A stretch of DNA of 64,000 bases from NCBI GenBank assembly GCA_903875425.1, contig CAIQWC010000040.1, forward strand, positions 1 through 64,000, given 5' to 3'. Below, one piece after another: positions 48,276-57,698 of this stretch (position 1 is its first letter; each line of letters starts with the position of its first letter). Source of the stretch: an uncultured Actinomycetes bacterium. GTDB lineage: Bacteria; Actinomycetota; Acidimicrobiia; Acidimicrobiales; RAAP-2. The position numbers and the translations under genes were made by a program. Below the pieces are notes generated by a model, which saw only the letters and a program-made list of their open reading frames with translations, did not search any database and was not told the DNA's origin.

Positions 48276-48580
48276 TGCGCGTGAAAAAAGGTGACGAGGT
48301 CGTGGTGCTTTCCGGTAAGTACGCCGGGCACCGCGCCGAAGTAATTAAGGCCATGCCGGCCTCTGATCAGGTAGTGCTCGACAGCGTCAACATCGCTAAG
48401 CGGCACACCAAGCAGCGCTCAGAGACGACCCAAGGTGGCATCATCGACAAGTTCATGCCGATTCACGTCTCAGCGGTTTCGCTGTGGTGCAAGGGCCACG
48501 ATGGCCCAGCGCGTGCCGGCATCAAGGTTGACGGGGAAACGAAAACCCGCGTCTGCCGCAAGTGTGGAGCGGAGCTGTAA
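48275..48580 (+). CDS. rplX: 50S ribosomal protein L24
   Basis: The 101-aa protein has a KOW motif near the N-terminus (VKKGDEVVVLSGKYAGH) and a C-terminal region with CKGHDGPARAG and CRKCGAEL, giving a CxxC pair. Directly abuts rplE. Confidence 0.96.
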   Translation: MRVKKGDEVVVLSGKYAGHRAEVIKAMPASDQVVLDSVNIAKRHTKQRSETTQGGIIDKFMPIHVSAVSLWCKGHDGPARAGIKVDGETKTRVCRKCGAEL

Positions 48581-49144
48581 ATGACAACCACTACTCGCCC
48601 CCGTCTCAAGGAGCGCTACGACAACGAAGTGCGTTCGCACTTGCAGTCGGAGTTGGGCCTCGCGAACATTATGGAAGTTCCTCGACTCGTCAAGATTGTG
48701 GTGAACGCCGGTGTTGGTAAGGCAACCCAACAGCAGAGTTTGCTCGAAGGTGCGCAACGCGACCTCGAAGCCATCACCGGGCAAAAGCCTGCGGTGACGA
48801 AGGCTCGTAAGTCCATTGCAAACTTCAAACTTCGTGAAGGCCAGCCCATCGGCGCCAAGGTCACCCTCCGTGGGGATCGCGCTTGGGAATTCCTCGACCG
48901 CTTGATCTCGTTGGCAATCCCGCGTATCCGCGACTTCCGAGGTTTATCGGCGAAGTCTTTCGACGGAAATGGCAACTACACCTTCGGGGTCAACGACCAG
49001 TTGATCTTCCCCGAACTCGAGTACGACAAGATCGACACCCCGCGTGGCTTTGATATCACGATTGTGACCACAGCCCGCACCGATGAGGAAGGTCGTGCGT
49101 TCCTGAGAGCGTACGGATTCCCGTTTAAGCAGGAGACCAAGTAG
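48581..49144 (+). CDS. rplE: 50S ribosomal protein L5
   Basis: The 187-aa 5S rRNA-binding protein has [16 protein letters not shown] and the C-terminal segment [21 protein letters not shown]. Confidence 0.97.
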   Translation: MTTTTRPRLKERYDNEVRSHLQSELGLANIMEVPRLVKIVVNAGVGKATQQQSLLEGAQRDLEAITGQKPAVTKARKSIANFKLREGQPIGAKVTLRGDRAWEFLDRLISLAIPRIRDFRGLSAKSFDGNGNYTFGVNDQLIFPELEYDKIDTPRGFDITIVTTARTDEEGRAFLRAYGFPFKQETK

Positions 49145-49148
49145 TCCC

Positions 49149-49334
49149 ATGGCAAAAAAGGCACTCATTCTTAAGTCACAGCGCACCCCAAAGTTCAAGG
49201 TGCGCGCATACACCCGCTGCCAGCGTTGTGGTCGACCCAAGTCGGTCTACCGCAAGTTTGGTCTCTGCCGTATCTGCCTGCGCCAAATGGTGCACGCCGG
49301 CGAGATTCCTGGCGTCACGAAGGCAAGCTGGTAG
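49149..49334 (+). CDS. rpsZ: 30S ribosomal protein S14, zinc-binding type
   Basis: The 61-aa short form carries two CxxC pairs ([20 protein letters not shown]), marking it as the C-plus, zinc-binding S14 rather than the long zinc-free paralogue. No second rpsN is in the window. Confidence 0.96.
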   Translation: MAKKALILKSQRTPKFKVRAYTRCQRCGRPKSVYRKFGLCRICLRQMVHAGEIPGVTKASW

Positions 49335-49346
49335 GGGAGGTTCGAT

Positions 49347-49751
49347 ATGTCCATGACTGACCCCATCGCAGACATGCTGACCCGTATTCGCAACGCGAAT
49401 AAGGCGCAGCATGACACGGTTTCGATGCCTGGCTCCAAACTCAAGGAAGCGCTCGCGCACATCCTTGAGCGCGAAGGCTACATCGGCACCTTTGAGGTGA
49501 CCCCCAACGAGGGCAAGCCCGGCTCAACCTTGAGCATCAACTTGAAGTACGACGGGAACCGTCGCTCGTCTATTGCCGGCTTGAAGCGTGTTTCGACGCC
49601 CGGCCTTCGCATTTACGCCCGTAGCGACAACATCCCGCGTGTACTCGGTGGTTTCGGCGTAGCCGTACTTTCGACTTCTGCCGGCCTGATGACCGACAAG
49701 GAAGCTCGCAAGCGCCACTTGGGTGGAGAGGTCCTCTGCCATGTTTGGTAA
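49347..49751 (+). CDS. rpsH: 30S ribosomal protein S8
   Basis: The 134-aa protein starts [15 protein letters not shown] and has the C-terminal RNA-binding segment [20 protein letters not shown]. In E. coli S8 represses the spc operon by binding rplE mRNA; I saw no equivalent structure here. Confidence 0.97.
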   Translation: MSMTDPIADMLTRIRNANKAQHDTVSMPGSKLKEALAHILEREGYIGTFEVTPNEGKPGSTLSINLKYDGNRRSSIAGLKRVSTPGLRIYARSDNIPRVLGGFGVAVLSTSAGLMTDKEARKRHLGGEVLCHVW

Positions 49752-49782
49752 CAAGCGTTCAGCAAAGAGGGAGGAGGCCTAG

Positions 49783-50322
49783 ATGTCACGCATCGGCAAG
49801 GCTCCCATCACGGTTCCATCTTCGGTGACCGTTGAGGTGGGCGACGGCAAGATTTCGGTTAAGGGCCCGCAGGGGACCTTATCGAGAGTTATTCCCGGCC
49901 AAATCATGATTCGTCAAGAAGGTGAGACCTTGATGGTCGAGCGGCCTAACGACGAGCGAGAGAACCGTGCCCTGCACGGCCTCACTCGCACGCTGGTGGC
50001 CAACATGGTGATCGGTGTTACTGATGGCTTCACGAAAGAACTCGACATCGTTGGCGTTGGCTACCGCGCTCAAGCCAAGGGTCCGGGTTCGATTGAACTC
50101 GCTCTCGGCTTCAGTCACGCTGTCCACTTTGACGCACCCGAAGGCATCACCTTCGAGGTCCCGGCTCCCACGAAGATCATCGTAAAGGGCAACGACAAGG
50201 AAGTTGTTGGCCAGGTTGCCGCCAATATTCGCAAAATTCGTAAGCCCGAGCCCTACAAGGGCAAGGGAGTGCGCTACGTAGACGAGCGCGTTCTACGCAA
50301 GGCTGGAAAGGCGGCGAAATAG
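49783..50322 (+). CDS. rplF: 50S ribosomal protein L6
   Basis: The 179-aa protein has two L6 repeats and the C-terminal signature [22 protein letters not shown] precedes the ATG. Confidence 0.97.
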   Translation: MSRIGKAPITVPSSVTVEVGDGKISVKGPQGTLSRVIPGQIMIRQEGETLMVERPNDERENRALHGLTRTLVANMVIGVTDGFTKELDIVGVGYRAQAKGPGSIELALGFSHAVHFDAPEGITFEVPAPTKIIVKGNDKEVVGQVAANIRKIRKPEPYKGKGVRYVDERVLRKAGKAAK

Positions 50323-50324
50323 TT

Positions 50325-50681
50325 ATGGCTCAGCGCTCAACTCGCGTACTTCGTATCCGGCGTCACCGTCGTGTGCGTCTCAGCGTCTCGGGTACGGCAG
50401 CCGTACCGCGTGCCGCCGTGTTCCGTTCCAACAAGCACATCAGCGTGCAGCTCATCGACGACGCGTCCGGCAAGACCTTGGTCGCTGCCTCGTCCGTCGA
50501 GAAGGGCTCCAACGTTGCAGGGGCTAACCGCGAGGGCGCCGTCAAGGTGGGTGCCCTCATCGCCGAGCGGGCGAAAGCCGCTGGCATTACCAAGATCGTC
50601 TTTGACCGTGGTGGTTTCACTTACCACGGCCGAGTCGCTGCGCTCGCTGATGCGATGCGTGAGGGAGGACTGAAGTTCTAA
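50325..50681 (+). CDS. rplR: 50S ribosomal protein L18
   Basis: The 118-aa 5S rRNA-binding protein ends in [24 protein letters not shown], the conserved C-terminus. The rpsE ATG overlaps its stop by one base. Confidence 0.97.
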   Translation: MAQRSTRVLRIRRHRRVRLSVSGTAAVPRAAVFRSNKHISVQLIDDASGKTLVAASSVEKGSNVAGANREGAVKVGALIAERAKAAGITKIVFDRGGFTYHGRVAALADAMREGGLKF

Positions 50682-51232
50682 TGGCTGAATTACAGCAATA
50701 CGAAGAGCGCACCATCAACGTCAACCGCGTTGCCAAGGTCGTCAAGGGTGGTCGTCGCTTTAGCTTCGCCGCCCTCATGGTGATCGGCGATGGCAACGGA
50801 AACGTTGGACTGGGATACGGCAAGGCAAAAGAAGCTGGCTTGGCTGTTCAAAAGGGCATTGAAGAGGCTCGCAAGAACATGTTTGAGGTTCCCCTGGCTG
50901 GTTCCACCATCACCCACCCAGTGCTTGGTGAAGCGGGCGCCGGTCGCGTACTGCTCAAGCCTGCGGCTCCTGGTACTGGTGTTATTGCCGGTGGTGCCGC
51001 CCGCGCCATTCTTGAAATGGCTGGCGTAAAGGACATCTTGGCTAAGTCTTTAGGTTCGTCGAACTCGATCAACGTGGCCCACGCCACGATCGCTGGTCTT
51101 CGCGCCCTGCGTCGTCCCGAGGATATTGCTGCACTTCGTGGCAAGTCCGCTGACGAGGTAGTTCCCGGTGGCGTACTGCGTGCTTACAACGAGCGTAAGC
51201 GCAATAACACCTTGTTCAAGGAAGTGATTTGA
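50681..51232 (+). CDS. rpsE: 30S ribosomal protein S5
   Basis: The 183-aa protein has the double-stranded RNA-binding N-domain ([20 protein letters not shown]) and [10 protein letters not shown]. Followed by rpmD after one base. Confidence 0.97.
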   Translation: MAELQQYEERTINVNRVAKVVKGGRRFSFAALMVIGDGNGNVGLGYGKAKEAGLAVQKGIEEARKNMFEVPLAGSTITHPVLGEAGAGRVLLKPAAPGTGVIAGGAARAILEMAGVKDILAKSLGSSNSINVAHATIAGLRALRRPEDIAALRGKSADEVVPGGVLRAYNERKRNNTLFKEVI

Positions 51233-51233
51233 G

Positions 51234-51413
51234 ATGGCTGAATTGAAAGTCACCCAAGTTCGTTCAAGCATTGGTACCAAGCCCAAGCACCGTGGCACGC
51301 TTCGCGCACTGGGACTTCGTGGTATTGGAAAGACGAACACGCTACCGGATCGTCCTGAGATCCGCGGCATGATCGCTCGCGTACCCCACCTGATCACGGT
51401 GGAGGAGGTTTAA
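51234..51413 (+). CDS. rpmD: 50S ribosomal protein L30
   Basis: The 59-aa protein reads MAELKVTQVRSSIG, then HRGTLRALGLRGIGKTN and MIARVPHLITVEEV, a complete L30. It lies in the conserved rpsE-rpmD-rplO position. Confidence 0.96.
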   Translation: MAELKVTQVRSSIGTKPKHRGTLRALGLRGIGKTNTLPDRPEIRGMIARVPHLITVEEV

Positions 51414-51417
51414 GCAG

Positions 51418-51903
51418 ATGAAACTTCACGATCTCGTTCCCGCAGAGGGTTCCAATAAGCGCAAGCAGCGCGTTGGCCGTGGTATCGCAGGTAAGGGTGG
51501 GAAAACCGCTGGCCGTGGTACGAAGGGTCAAAAGGCTCGTGACACGATCCCCGCAGGCTTTGAAGGTGGCCAGTTGCCCTTGATGCAACGTCTGCCGAAG
51601 CTCAAGGGCTTCAATAACCCCTTCCGTGTCGAGTACACCCCGGTAAACCTTGACGCCATCGCCGCCCTCGGCGAGCACGACGTTACCCTCGAGCTCATGG
51701 TGGCTCGCGGTCTCGCCAAAAAGGGTGAATTGGTTAAAGTCTTAGGTCGTGGCTCGCTTAGCTCAGCGATTTCAGTTAAGGCTCACGCCTTCTCTGCGTC
51801 GGCCGAAGCTGCCATTACCAACGCTGGCGGCTCCATTGAGACGCTGGACAAGCCTTTCAAGGTTCGTCCGGCTGCTCAAGGTAACCAACACGCCAACCGC
51901 TAA
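51418..51903 (+). CDS. rplO: 50S ribosomal protein L15
   Basis: The 161-aa protein starts MKLHDLVPAEGSNKRK and has the glycine/arginine-rich N-terminus (RVGRGIAGKGGKTAGRGTKG) that enters the rRNA core, and FEGGQLPLMQRLPKLKGF. Confidence 0.97.
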   Translation: MKLHDLVPAEGSNKRKQRVGRGIAGKGGKTAGRGTKGQKARDTIPAGFEGGQLPLMQRLPKLKGFNNPFRVEYTPVNLDAIAALGEHDVTLELMVARGLAKKGELVKVLGRGSLSSAISVKAHAFSASAEAAITNAGGSIETLDKPFKVRPAAQGNQHANR

Positions 51904-51920
51904 GGGAAGCATTTAACCCC

Positions 51921-53207
51921 GTGCTGCACCGCCTCGCGAACATTTTCCGAGTTCCTGACCTTCGCAACAAGGTCCTCTTTACGCTTGCCATCATTGCGCT
52001 GTATCAGTTCGGCGCCAACGTGCCGGTTCCTGGCGTTTCCTACGCCAAGGTGCAGTTGCTGCAGTCGCAAGCATCGGGCAAGGGCGTTCTCGGATTCTTG
52101 AACTTGTTCTCGGGTGGTGCTTTGACCCGTTTGGCTATTTTTGGTCTTGGCGTCATGCCCTACATCACCAGCTCGATCATCATTCAGTTGCTGACGACCG
52201 TGATTCCGAAACTTGAAGAATGGCGAGACCAAGGAGCAGTGGGTCAAAAGAAGATCACTCAGACCACTCGGTACCTCACCATTGCGCTGGCTCTACTGCA
52301 GGCAACGGGTTTGGTCTACGCATTCCACGGCCACGACCAGGCGCTAATCGGTTTGACCATTGACCTCATTCCGAAGTTCAGCCTTGGCTTGGCCGCAATG
52401 ATGGTCTTGTTGTTGACTGCCGGTACCGCTTTCGTGATGTGGCTCGCCGAACTGGTCACCCAGCGTGGTATCGGTCAGGGTATGTCGATCTTGATCTTCG
52501 CTAACGTCGTCTCAGGAATTCCCTCGGGCGCCCGAGGTATTTGGCAAGAAGGTGGCCCGACCAAGGGGATTGTCATCCTTGTGGTTTCGCTCGCCCTTTT
52601 AGTATTCATCGTCTTTATGGACCAAGGTCAGCGTCGCATCCCCGTCACCTTCGCCAAGAAGGTTGTGGGGAGGCGTATGTATGGCGGAAACTCGACCTAC
52701 ATCCCGCTCAAGGTTAACCAAGCCGGTGTGATCCCCATCATCTTCGCGAGTTCCGTGCTCTACATTCCGGTCTTGCTCTCGAACATTATTCCTTGGGCCT
52801 GGTTCCAGAACTTTGTTCGCAACTCCATGACTCCGACGAGTTTCTTCTATATCGGTTCATATTTCCTCCTCATCGTGGCCTTTACGTTCTTCTACGTGTA
52901 CATCGCGTTCGAACCTCACCAACAGGCTGATCAGATTCGTAAACAAGGTGGTTTCATCCCCGGCATTCGACCCGGCCCTCCGACTGAGAAATACTTCAGT
53001 CATATCTTGAGTCGCATCACAGTGGTCGGCGCATTTTTCTTGGGCTTTGTTGCCGTCGTGCCCTCGCTGATCATGGCGCTGTGGCACCTAAACAAGTTCC
53101 CCTTCTATGGCACCACCTTGCTGATCAGCGTTGGTGTTGCGCTCGAAACCATGCGCCAGATTGACTCTCAGTTGATGATGCGTAACTACGAAGGCTTCCT
53201 GAAGTAG
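51921..53207 (+). CDS. secY: preprotein translocase subunit SecY
   Basis: The 428-aa channel protein has ten hydrophobic helices, the GVMPYITSSIIIQLL plug region, and GIGQGMSILIFANVVSGIP. GTG start at 51921; the ribosome binding site AAGGGAAG is placed in the rplO stop region. secE lies 26 kb upstream in this window. Confidence 0.97.
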   Translation: MLHRLANIFRVPDLRNKVLFTLAIIALYQFGANVPVPGVSYAKVQLLQSQASGKGVLGFLNLFSGGALTRLAIFGLGVMPYITSSIIIQLLTTVIPKLEEWRDQGAVGQKKITQTTRYLTIALALLQATGLVYAFHGHDQALIGLTIDLIPKFSLGLAAMMVLLLTAGTAFVMWLAELVTQRGIGQGMSILIFANVVSGIPSGARGIWQEGGPTKGIVILVVSLALLVFIVFMDQGQRRIPVTFAKKVVGRRMYGGNSTYIPLKVNQAGVIPIIFASSVLYIPVLLSNIIPWAWFQNFVRNSMTPTSFFYIGSYFLLIVAFTFFYVYIAFEPHQQADQIRKQGGFIPGIRPGPPTEKYFSHILSRITVVGAFFLGFVAVVPSLIMALWHLNKFPFYGTTLLISVGVALETMRQIDSQLMMRNYEGFLK

Positions 53208-53211
53208 AACC

Positions 53212-53877
53212 ATGAGTTCCGGGGTCAGGCTCATCGTCCTCGGCAAGCAGGGCGCGGGAAAGGGGACGCAGTGCGTTCGCTTATCGCACCGCTATGCCAT
53301 TCCACACATCTCTACCGGAGATATGTTGCGCGCTGCTGTTCGTAACCAAACTGCACTCGGCAAGGTGGCGGGACCACTCATGGATGCCGGATCGCTCTTA
53401 GGTGACGACCTCATTATGAGCATCGTGAGCGAACGACTGAGCGAACCTGATGCGGCAACGCGAGGCTTTATTCTCGATGGTGTTCCTCGTACGGTTACCC
53501 AAGCAGAGCTTCTCGAAGAAAAAATTGGCGTCGATGGTATCGATTGCGTTATCAACTTGGATGTTCCTACCGATGACGTATTGCAGCGACTCGTGTCGCG
53601 TCGCGTCTGTGGGGACTGCGGTGCCATCTACTCGACGAACCAGCCACCAGCCGTGAACTGGACCTGTGACAACTGTGGTGGGCAAGTGGTGCAACGTAAC
53701 GATGACACCGCTGAGGCAATTCTCAAGCGCCTTGCCGCTTATGAAGCGGAGACACTTCCTCTCGTGGGCTTCTATCAATCGCGTGGCAAGGTAGTGACCA
53801 TTGACGGATCTCGAAGCGCAGATCACGTGTTTGAAGCGACGGTGGCCGCTATCAAGGCAGCAACCGCCAAGCCATGA
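53212..53877 (+). CDS. adk: adenylate kinase, zinc-binding lid type
   Basis: The 221-aa protein has the P loop GKQGAGKGT (11-19), the AMP region STGDMLR, ILDGVPRT, and a long lid with four cysteines (133, 136, 152 and 155) for zinc. The 4-base overlap with map indicates coupling. Confidence 0.96.
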   Translation: MSSGVRLIVLGKQGAGKGTQCVRLSHRYAIPHISTGDMLRAAVRNQTALGKVAGPLMDAGSLLGDDLIMSIVSERLSEPDAATRGFILDGVPRTVTQAELLEEKIGVDGIDCVINLDVPTDDVLQRLVSRRVCGDCGAIYSTNQPPAVNWTCDNCGGQVVQRNDDTAEAILKRLAAYEAETLPLVGFYQSRGKVVTIDGSRSADHVFEATVAAIKAATAKP

Positions 53878-54617
53878 GACGTAACGCGGTAGAGCTTGAC
53901 AAGATGCGTCGAGCCGGCAAGGTCGTAGCGGAGATGCACGAAGCGACCCGAGCAGCAATTCGTCCAGGGGTTTCCACGATGGATCTCAACAAGATTGCCG
54001 CCGAGGTCATCGAAAAGCGTGGGGCTAAATCCAATTTCCTTGGCTACCACGGTTTTCCCGCGGTGATTTGTTCGAGCCCCAATGACATGATCGTCCACGG
54101 CATCCCCTCTGAGGCTGTGATCTTGGAAGAGGGCGACATTATCTCCATCGATTGTGGCGCCATCATCGAGGGATATCACGGGGACGCGGCGTACACCGCA
54201 GGGGTGGGAACGATCTCGAAGCAAGCCCAACGCCTGATCGACGTCACAGAGCGTTCGATGTATGCGGGTATTGAACAGCTCACCAAGGGCAACCGACTCC
54301 ACGAAGTCGGCCGAGCTGTAGAGGATGTGGCCTTAGCTGCTGGCTATGGCGTGGTGCGCGAATATGTCGGCCACGCCATTGGCACCGCCATGCATGAACA
54401 ACCCCAAGTTCCCAACTACTGGCCAGGCTCACCGGGCCCGACGCTTAAGACCGGCATGGTCTTTGCCATCGAGCCCATGATCAACCTTGGTGGCGAAGAC
54501 ACCATGTTGTTAGAAGACGGCTGGAGCGTGGTGACCGCCGATGGCAGTCTGTCGGCGCATTTTGAACACACCATTGCCGTGACCGACAACGGGCCTGAAA
54601 TCTTCACCCTGCCATAA
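53874..54617 (+). CDS. map: type I methionine aminopeptidase
   Basis: The 247-aa protein removes the initiator methionine. The metal site residues fit: GYHGFPA and VHGIPS segments, DCGAIIEGYHGDAAYT with two Asp, GHAIGTAMHE with a His, and the late Glu residues in FAIEPMI and FEHTIAV. A short N-terminus without a zinc finger is normal for the type. Last gene before the insertion that splits the cluster. Confidence 0.96.
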   Translation: MRRNAVELDKMRRAGKVVAEMHEATRAAIRPGVSTMDLNKIAAEVIEKRGAKSNFLGYHGFPAVICSSPNDMIVHGIPSEAVILEEGDIISIDCGAIIEGYHGDAAYTAGVGTISKQAQRLIDVTERSMYAGIEQLTKGNRLHEVGRAVEDVALAAGYGVVREYVGHAIGTAMHEQPQVPNYWPGSPGPTLKTGMVFAIEPMINLGGEDTMLLEDGWSVVTADGSLSAHFEHTIAVTDNGPEIFTLP

Positions 54618-54629
54618 GCGCAGTTGGCA

Positions 54630-54658
54630 TTGACTCGCATCGCGGCCTTCCTTGTCAT
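54630..54658 (+). promoter_or_regulatory. candidate promoter of the collagen-like gene
   Basis: TTGACT at 54630-54635 and TGTCAT at 54653-54658 are 17 bases apart, just after map. This suggests the gene has its own transcript. Confidence 0.5.
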
Positions 54659-54712
54659 GCGTGCATCTCGAAAGTAACCTGTCGGAACAGGCGCCGTGGG
54701 AGCGCACAGGAA

Positions 54713-55498
54713 GTGAGCCTCACGACATTTCTTTCGTCTCGCCTCTCGGTGGCTGTGGTGGCTGCCGTACTCGGAGCCTCCGTCGTCGCATTGAGTTCTG
54801 GAGCGCTGACAAAAAATTCTCCGGTACGCGCCACAACGTTCTACGCGTGTGAGGCAAATAGTGGGGGAGTGGTGAGCACGATTAGTGTTTCTAGCTCTTT
54901 GCAATGTAAGAAGGGCTTCACAAAAGTTGCTTGGAACGCGACTGGCCCAACCGGAGCGCGGGGTCCCGCCGGTGCCCAAGGCACAGCAGGACCCGCAGGC
55001 GCGCAGGGTGCCATCGGGCCAACGGGGCCAAACGCACAACGTTGCACAACGTACTACCCAGCTGCTGATCTTGCGGGCTGCACCATCGAGGCAAGTGCGG
55101 TCAACGCGATCAACCTCGCGGGAGCAAATTTTGCCGGAGCGACCATTGGTGGCTCGGGAGCAATCGAAGCCAATGGTGGCAACTTTTCTTCCCTTCGTCT
55201 TGGTACTGGAGCGACTTTGTTTGCAGCGAACGTTACCGGGGCTAATTTTCAGTTTGCTGAAATCAGCAATGTTCACGTCGAAGGAGATTTCACGGGTGTA
55301 AATTTTTCGGCAGCGAACCTTCAAAATGATGATTTCATGGGAGCGATGGTGGACGACGTCAATTTCGCAAATGCCAATTTGCGCGGCGACACGAATTTGG
55401 CGCTAAACGGCACCGATATGTTTGCGAACACGGTATGTCCTGACGGTTCGAAGTCCCAGGAGGATCAGGGAACCTGCGTGAATAACACGGCCCCTTGA
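54713..55498 (+). CDS. secreted collagen-like and pentapeptide-repeat protein
   Basis: The 261-aa protein starts with a signal peptide (hydrophobic residues about 11-30). A small cysteine-bearing domain follows (FYACEANSGG, then LQCKKGFTKVAWN), then ten Gly-X-Y triplets at about residues 78-107, a Cys-rich linker and about 110 residues of pentapeptide-type repeats (ANLRG, ANFAG, ANFQF and similar). GTG start with AGGA close upstream; the start is slightly uncertain. It sits alone between map and infA, a place where ribosomal genes normally follow without a gap, and its second half is visibly more AT-rich than neighbours, suggesting acquisition. Function unknown; surface structure is plausible. 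Confidence 0.85.
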   Translation: MSLTTFLSSRLSVAVVAAVLGASVVALSSGALTKNSPVRATTFYACEANSGGVVSTISVSSSLQCKKGFTKVAWNATGPTGARGPAGAQGTAGPAGAQGAIGPTGPNAQRCTTYYPAADLAGCTIEASAVNAINLAGANFAGATIGGSGAIEANGGNFSSLRLGTGATLFAANVTGANFQFAEISNVHVEGDFTGVNFSAANLQNDDFMGAMVDDVNFANANLRGDTNLALNGTDMFANTVCPDGSKSQEDQGTCVNNTAP

Positions 55499-55816
55499 GA
55501 AGCAGTAGCGCCACAAGTTAACGCTTTCTATCGGGCAGCCTATAGAGATCGCTCGAGTAGCTCGGGAATAGACCTAGTCCCCTAGACCTAGGTGGTGTTT
55601 GGGACAAAGCCCTGAATATGTGGAAAACTCCGCGATTTGAGGCATGGGGGTGTCGACAAATTACTCAATTGGCGAAGGTCAGCATTTTCTGAGTAGGATG
55701 GCAATCCGCCCTAAACGGCCCTTGGCCGGATGGGTACCAGAAGTACTTCCATGCTGTGCACTGCTTAGTGTCGTGCGCTCGCTTGGGGGATGAGTTCAAG
55801 TCGCTAGGAGAACAAC
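55499..55816 (+). other. intergenic region before infA
   Basis: This is 318 bases without a gene. It holds the palindrome ACCTAGGT around 55587, a hairpin CGGCC-CTT-GGCCG near 55717, and a possible promoter with TTGGCG at 55669-55674 and TAGGAT at 55694-55699 (19-base spacer). The ribosome binding site of infA, AGGAG at 55806-55810, closes it. I saw no clear leader motif. Confidence 0.5.
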
Positions 55817-56041
55817 CTGTCAAAGCCGAAGGAAGATGCCATCGTCCTCGAAGGAACGGTCGTTGAGCCATTGCCAAACGCCATGTTTCGCGTTGAGCTC
55901 GAGAACGGGCACAAGGTACTCGCCCACAGTTCAGGGAAAATGCGCATGCACCGCATCCGTATTCTTCCTGGAGACAAAGTCCAAGTGGAGATTACTCCCT
56001 ACGACTTGACCCGTGGACGAATTACCTATCGGTATAAATAA
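55817..56041 (+). CDS. infA: translation initiation factor IF-1, starting at CTG
   Basis: The 74-aa protein is a complete IF-1: [19 protein letters not shown], then [21 protein letters not shown] and ending [14 protein letters not shown]. The start codon must be CTG at 55817: an in-frame TAG ends ten bases upstream, no ATG, GTG or TTG occurs before conserved residues, and AGGAG at 55806-55810 is six bases from the CTG. A TTG after 18 codons would remove the conserved first strand. Essential genes are rarely annotated with CTG; a sequencing error is the alternative. Confidence 0.9.
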   Translation: MSKPKEDAIVLEGTVVEPLPNAMFRVELENGHKVLAHSSGKMRMHRIRILPGDKVQVEITPYDLTRGRITYRYK

Positions 56042-56095
56042 GTCACGTTGTTCTGTAACCAAGTTCGTTAGATAGAAGAAATCGGAGTTTCAATC

Positions 56096-56209
56096 ATGAA
56101 GGTGCGACCCAGCGTCAAGCCAATGTGCGAGAAGTGCAAGGTGATTCGCCGGCACGGCAACGTGCAGGTGATTTGCGATAACCCGCGACACAAGCAGCGT
56201 CAGGGCTAG
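56096..56209 (+). CDS. rpmJ: 50S ribosomal protein L36
   Basis: The 37-aa zinc protein reads [14 protein letters not shown] then [13 protein letters not shown] and NPRHKQRQG, with three Cys and one His for zinc. GGAG is upstream. Between infA and rpsM, as in most bacteria. Confidence 0.96.
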   Translation: MKVRPSVKPMCEKCKVIRRHGNVQVICDNPRHKQRQG

Positions 56210-56227
56210 GGAAGAGGAAGAAGATAC

Positions 56228-56605
56228 ATGGCTCGTATTGCCGGCGTTGACATCCCACGCGAGAAGCGCGTTGAGATCTCGTTGACCTACATCTTTGGTA
56301 TTGGTTTGACCACCTCGCGTCTTATCCTTACCGAAACGGGAATTAACCCCGATACGCGGGTGCGCGACTTGACTGACCCTGAGGTGAATCAACTCCGTGC
56401 TTGGATCGATCAGAACCTAACGGTCGAAGGTGACCTTCGTCGTGACGTCGCTCAAGACATCCGTCGCAAGATGGAAATTAACTGTTACCAAGGTGTTCGC
56501 CACCGCAAGGGCCTTCCGGTTCACGGCCAGCGCACCCATACCAATGCACGTACTCGTAAGGGCCCCAAGAAAACCGTGGCCGGTAAGAAAAAGGTGAAGA
56601 AGTAA
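56228..56605 (+). CDS. rpsM: 30S ribosomal protein S13
   Basis: The 125-aa protein starts [26 protein letters not shown] and has the [18 protein letters not shown] segment (each given in part). Overlaps rpsK by one base. Confidence 0.97.
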   Translation: MARIAGVDIPREKRVEISLTYIFGIGLTTSRLILTETGINPDTRVRDLTDPEVNQLRAWIDQNLTVEGDLRRDVAQDIRRKMEINCYQGVRHRKGLPVHGQRTHTNARTRKGPKKTVAGKKKVKK

Positions 56606-57000
56606 TGGCGAAGCCCACCAGTGCTCACCGCACGCGTCGCCGCGAGCGCAAGAATATTCCCTACGGCGTTGCTCACATCAAGAGCTCGTTCAACAACACC
56701 ATTATTTCGATCAGCGATCCCGAGGGAAATGTCCTGTCATGGGCATCTGCGGGAAACGTTGGTTTCAAGGGATCTCGTAAGTCCACCCCCTTCGCAGCTC
56801 AGCTAGCCGCCGAACAAGCAGCGAAGCGTGCCATGGAGCACGGTGTCCGCAAGGTTGACGTACTCGTACGTGGTCCTGGCTCAGGCCGTGAAACCGCGAT
56901 CCGTTCCCTTGCTGCCGCGGGCATTGAAGTGCTTGGCATCAAGGACGTCACCCCCATCCCCCACAACGGTTGTCGCCCTAAGAAGCGACGCCGGGTCTAA
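56605..57000 (+). CDS. rpsK: 30S ribosomal protein S11
   Basis: The 131-aa protein has [16 protein letters not shown] and the C-terminal [18 protein letters not shown]. Confidence 0.97.
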   Translation: MAKPTSAHRTRRRERKNIPYGVAHIKSSFNNTIISISDPEGNVLSWASAGNVGFKGSRKSTPFAAQLAAEQAAKRAMEHGVRKVDVLVRGPGSGRETAIRSLAAAGIEVLGIKDVTPIPHNGCRPKKRRRV

Positions 57001-57012
57001 GGAGTATTTGTC

Positions 57013-57660
57013 ATGGCCCGCTACACCGGACCCGTTTGCCGACTTTGTCGTCGCGAGCGCACCAAGCTCTACCTCAAGGGTGAGCGCTGTAACTCAATGA
57101 AGTGCCCCGTCTCTGAGCAGGTCACCGACCGCCACTCCCGCGCGTATCCGCCCGGCGAGCACGGTCGTGACCGTATGCGTCAGGGCTCTGAGTATCTCAC
57201 CCAGCTTCGCGAGAAGCAGAAAGCTCGTCGTATCTACGGCATCCTCGAGACTCAGTTCCGTAACCTCTACGAAGAGGCGAACCGTCGTCCTGGCATTACC
57301 GGTGAGAACCTTTTGCAGTTCCTTGAACTACGCCTTGACAACGTGGTGTACCGCGCCGGTTGGGGTGCCAGCCGCAGCCAATCTCGTCAGTTGGTTCGTC
57401 ACGGACACGTGCTCATCAATGGGAAGCGCGTCACCATCCCGAGTTACCGCGTTCGCAAGGGTGAGGTCGTCACCTTGAAGACGGTTACCCGGACCAACTT
57501 CAACGTGGTTCGTAACCGCGACACCTTGGATCGCCAGGTTCCCGCTTGGCTTGAAAAGGGAGACGAAGGTTTCTCTGTCACTGTGTTGAATATTCCCCTC
57601 CGTGAGAACATTGACGAGCCGGTCCAAGAGGCCCTCATCGTCGAGTTGTACTCGAAGTAA
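57013..57660 (+). CDS. rpsD: 30S ribosomal protein S4, zinc-binding type
   Basis: The 215-aa primary 16S binder has four Cys near the N-terminus (CRLCRRERTKLYLKGERC and the next MKCP), a C-plus form, and the S4 RNA-binding domain with SRQLVRHGHVLINGKRV. Placement after rpsK in the alpha cluster. Confidence 0.96.
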   Translation: MARYTGPVCRLCRRERTKLYLKGERCNSMKCPVSEQVTDRHSRAYPPGEHGRDRMRQGSEYLTQLREKQKARRIYGILETQFRNLYEEANRRPGITGENLLQFLELRLDNVVYRAGWGASRSQSRQLVRHGHVLINGKRVTIPSYRVRKGEVVTLKTVTRTNFNVVRNRDTLDRQVPAWLEKGDEGFSVTVLNIPLRENIDEPVQEALIVELYSK

Positions 57661-57698
57661 CCGTCCAGATTTCGTAGATACCCGAGGAGTTACCCGCC

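Noticed and set aside
54940-55040. Repeated GGNCCNGCN-type sequence as a CRISPR or DNA repeat
   Set aside because: The periodicity is codon-level Gly-X-Y coding within the collagen-like segment; there are no spacers.
55817-56041. infA as a pseudogene or a frame starting later
   Set aside because: All conserved IF-1 residues are present in one frame and the ribosome binding site fits the CTG; a later TTG would remove an essential strand.
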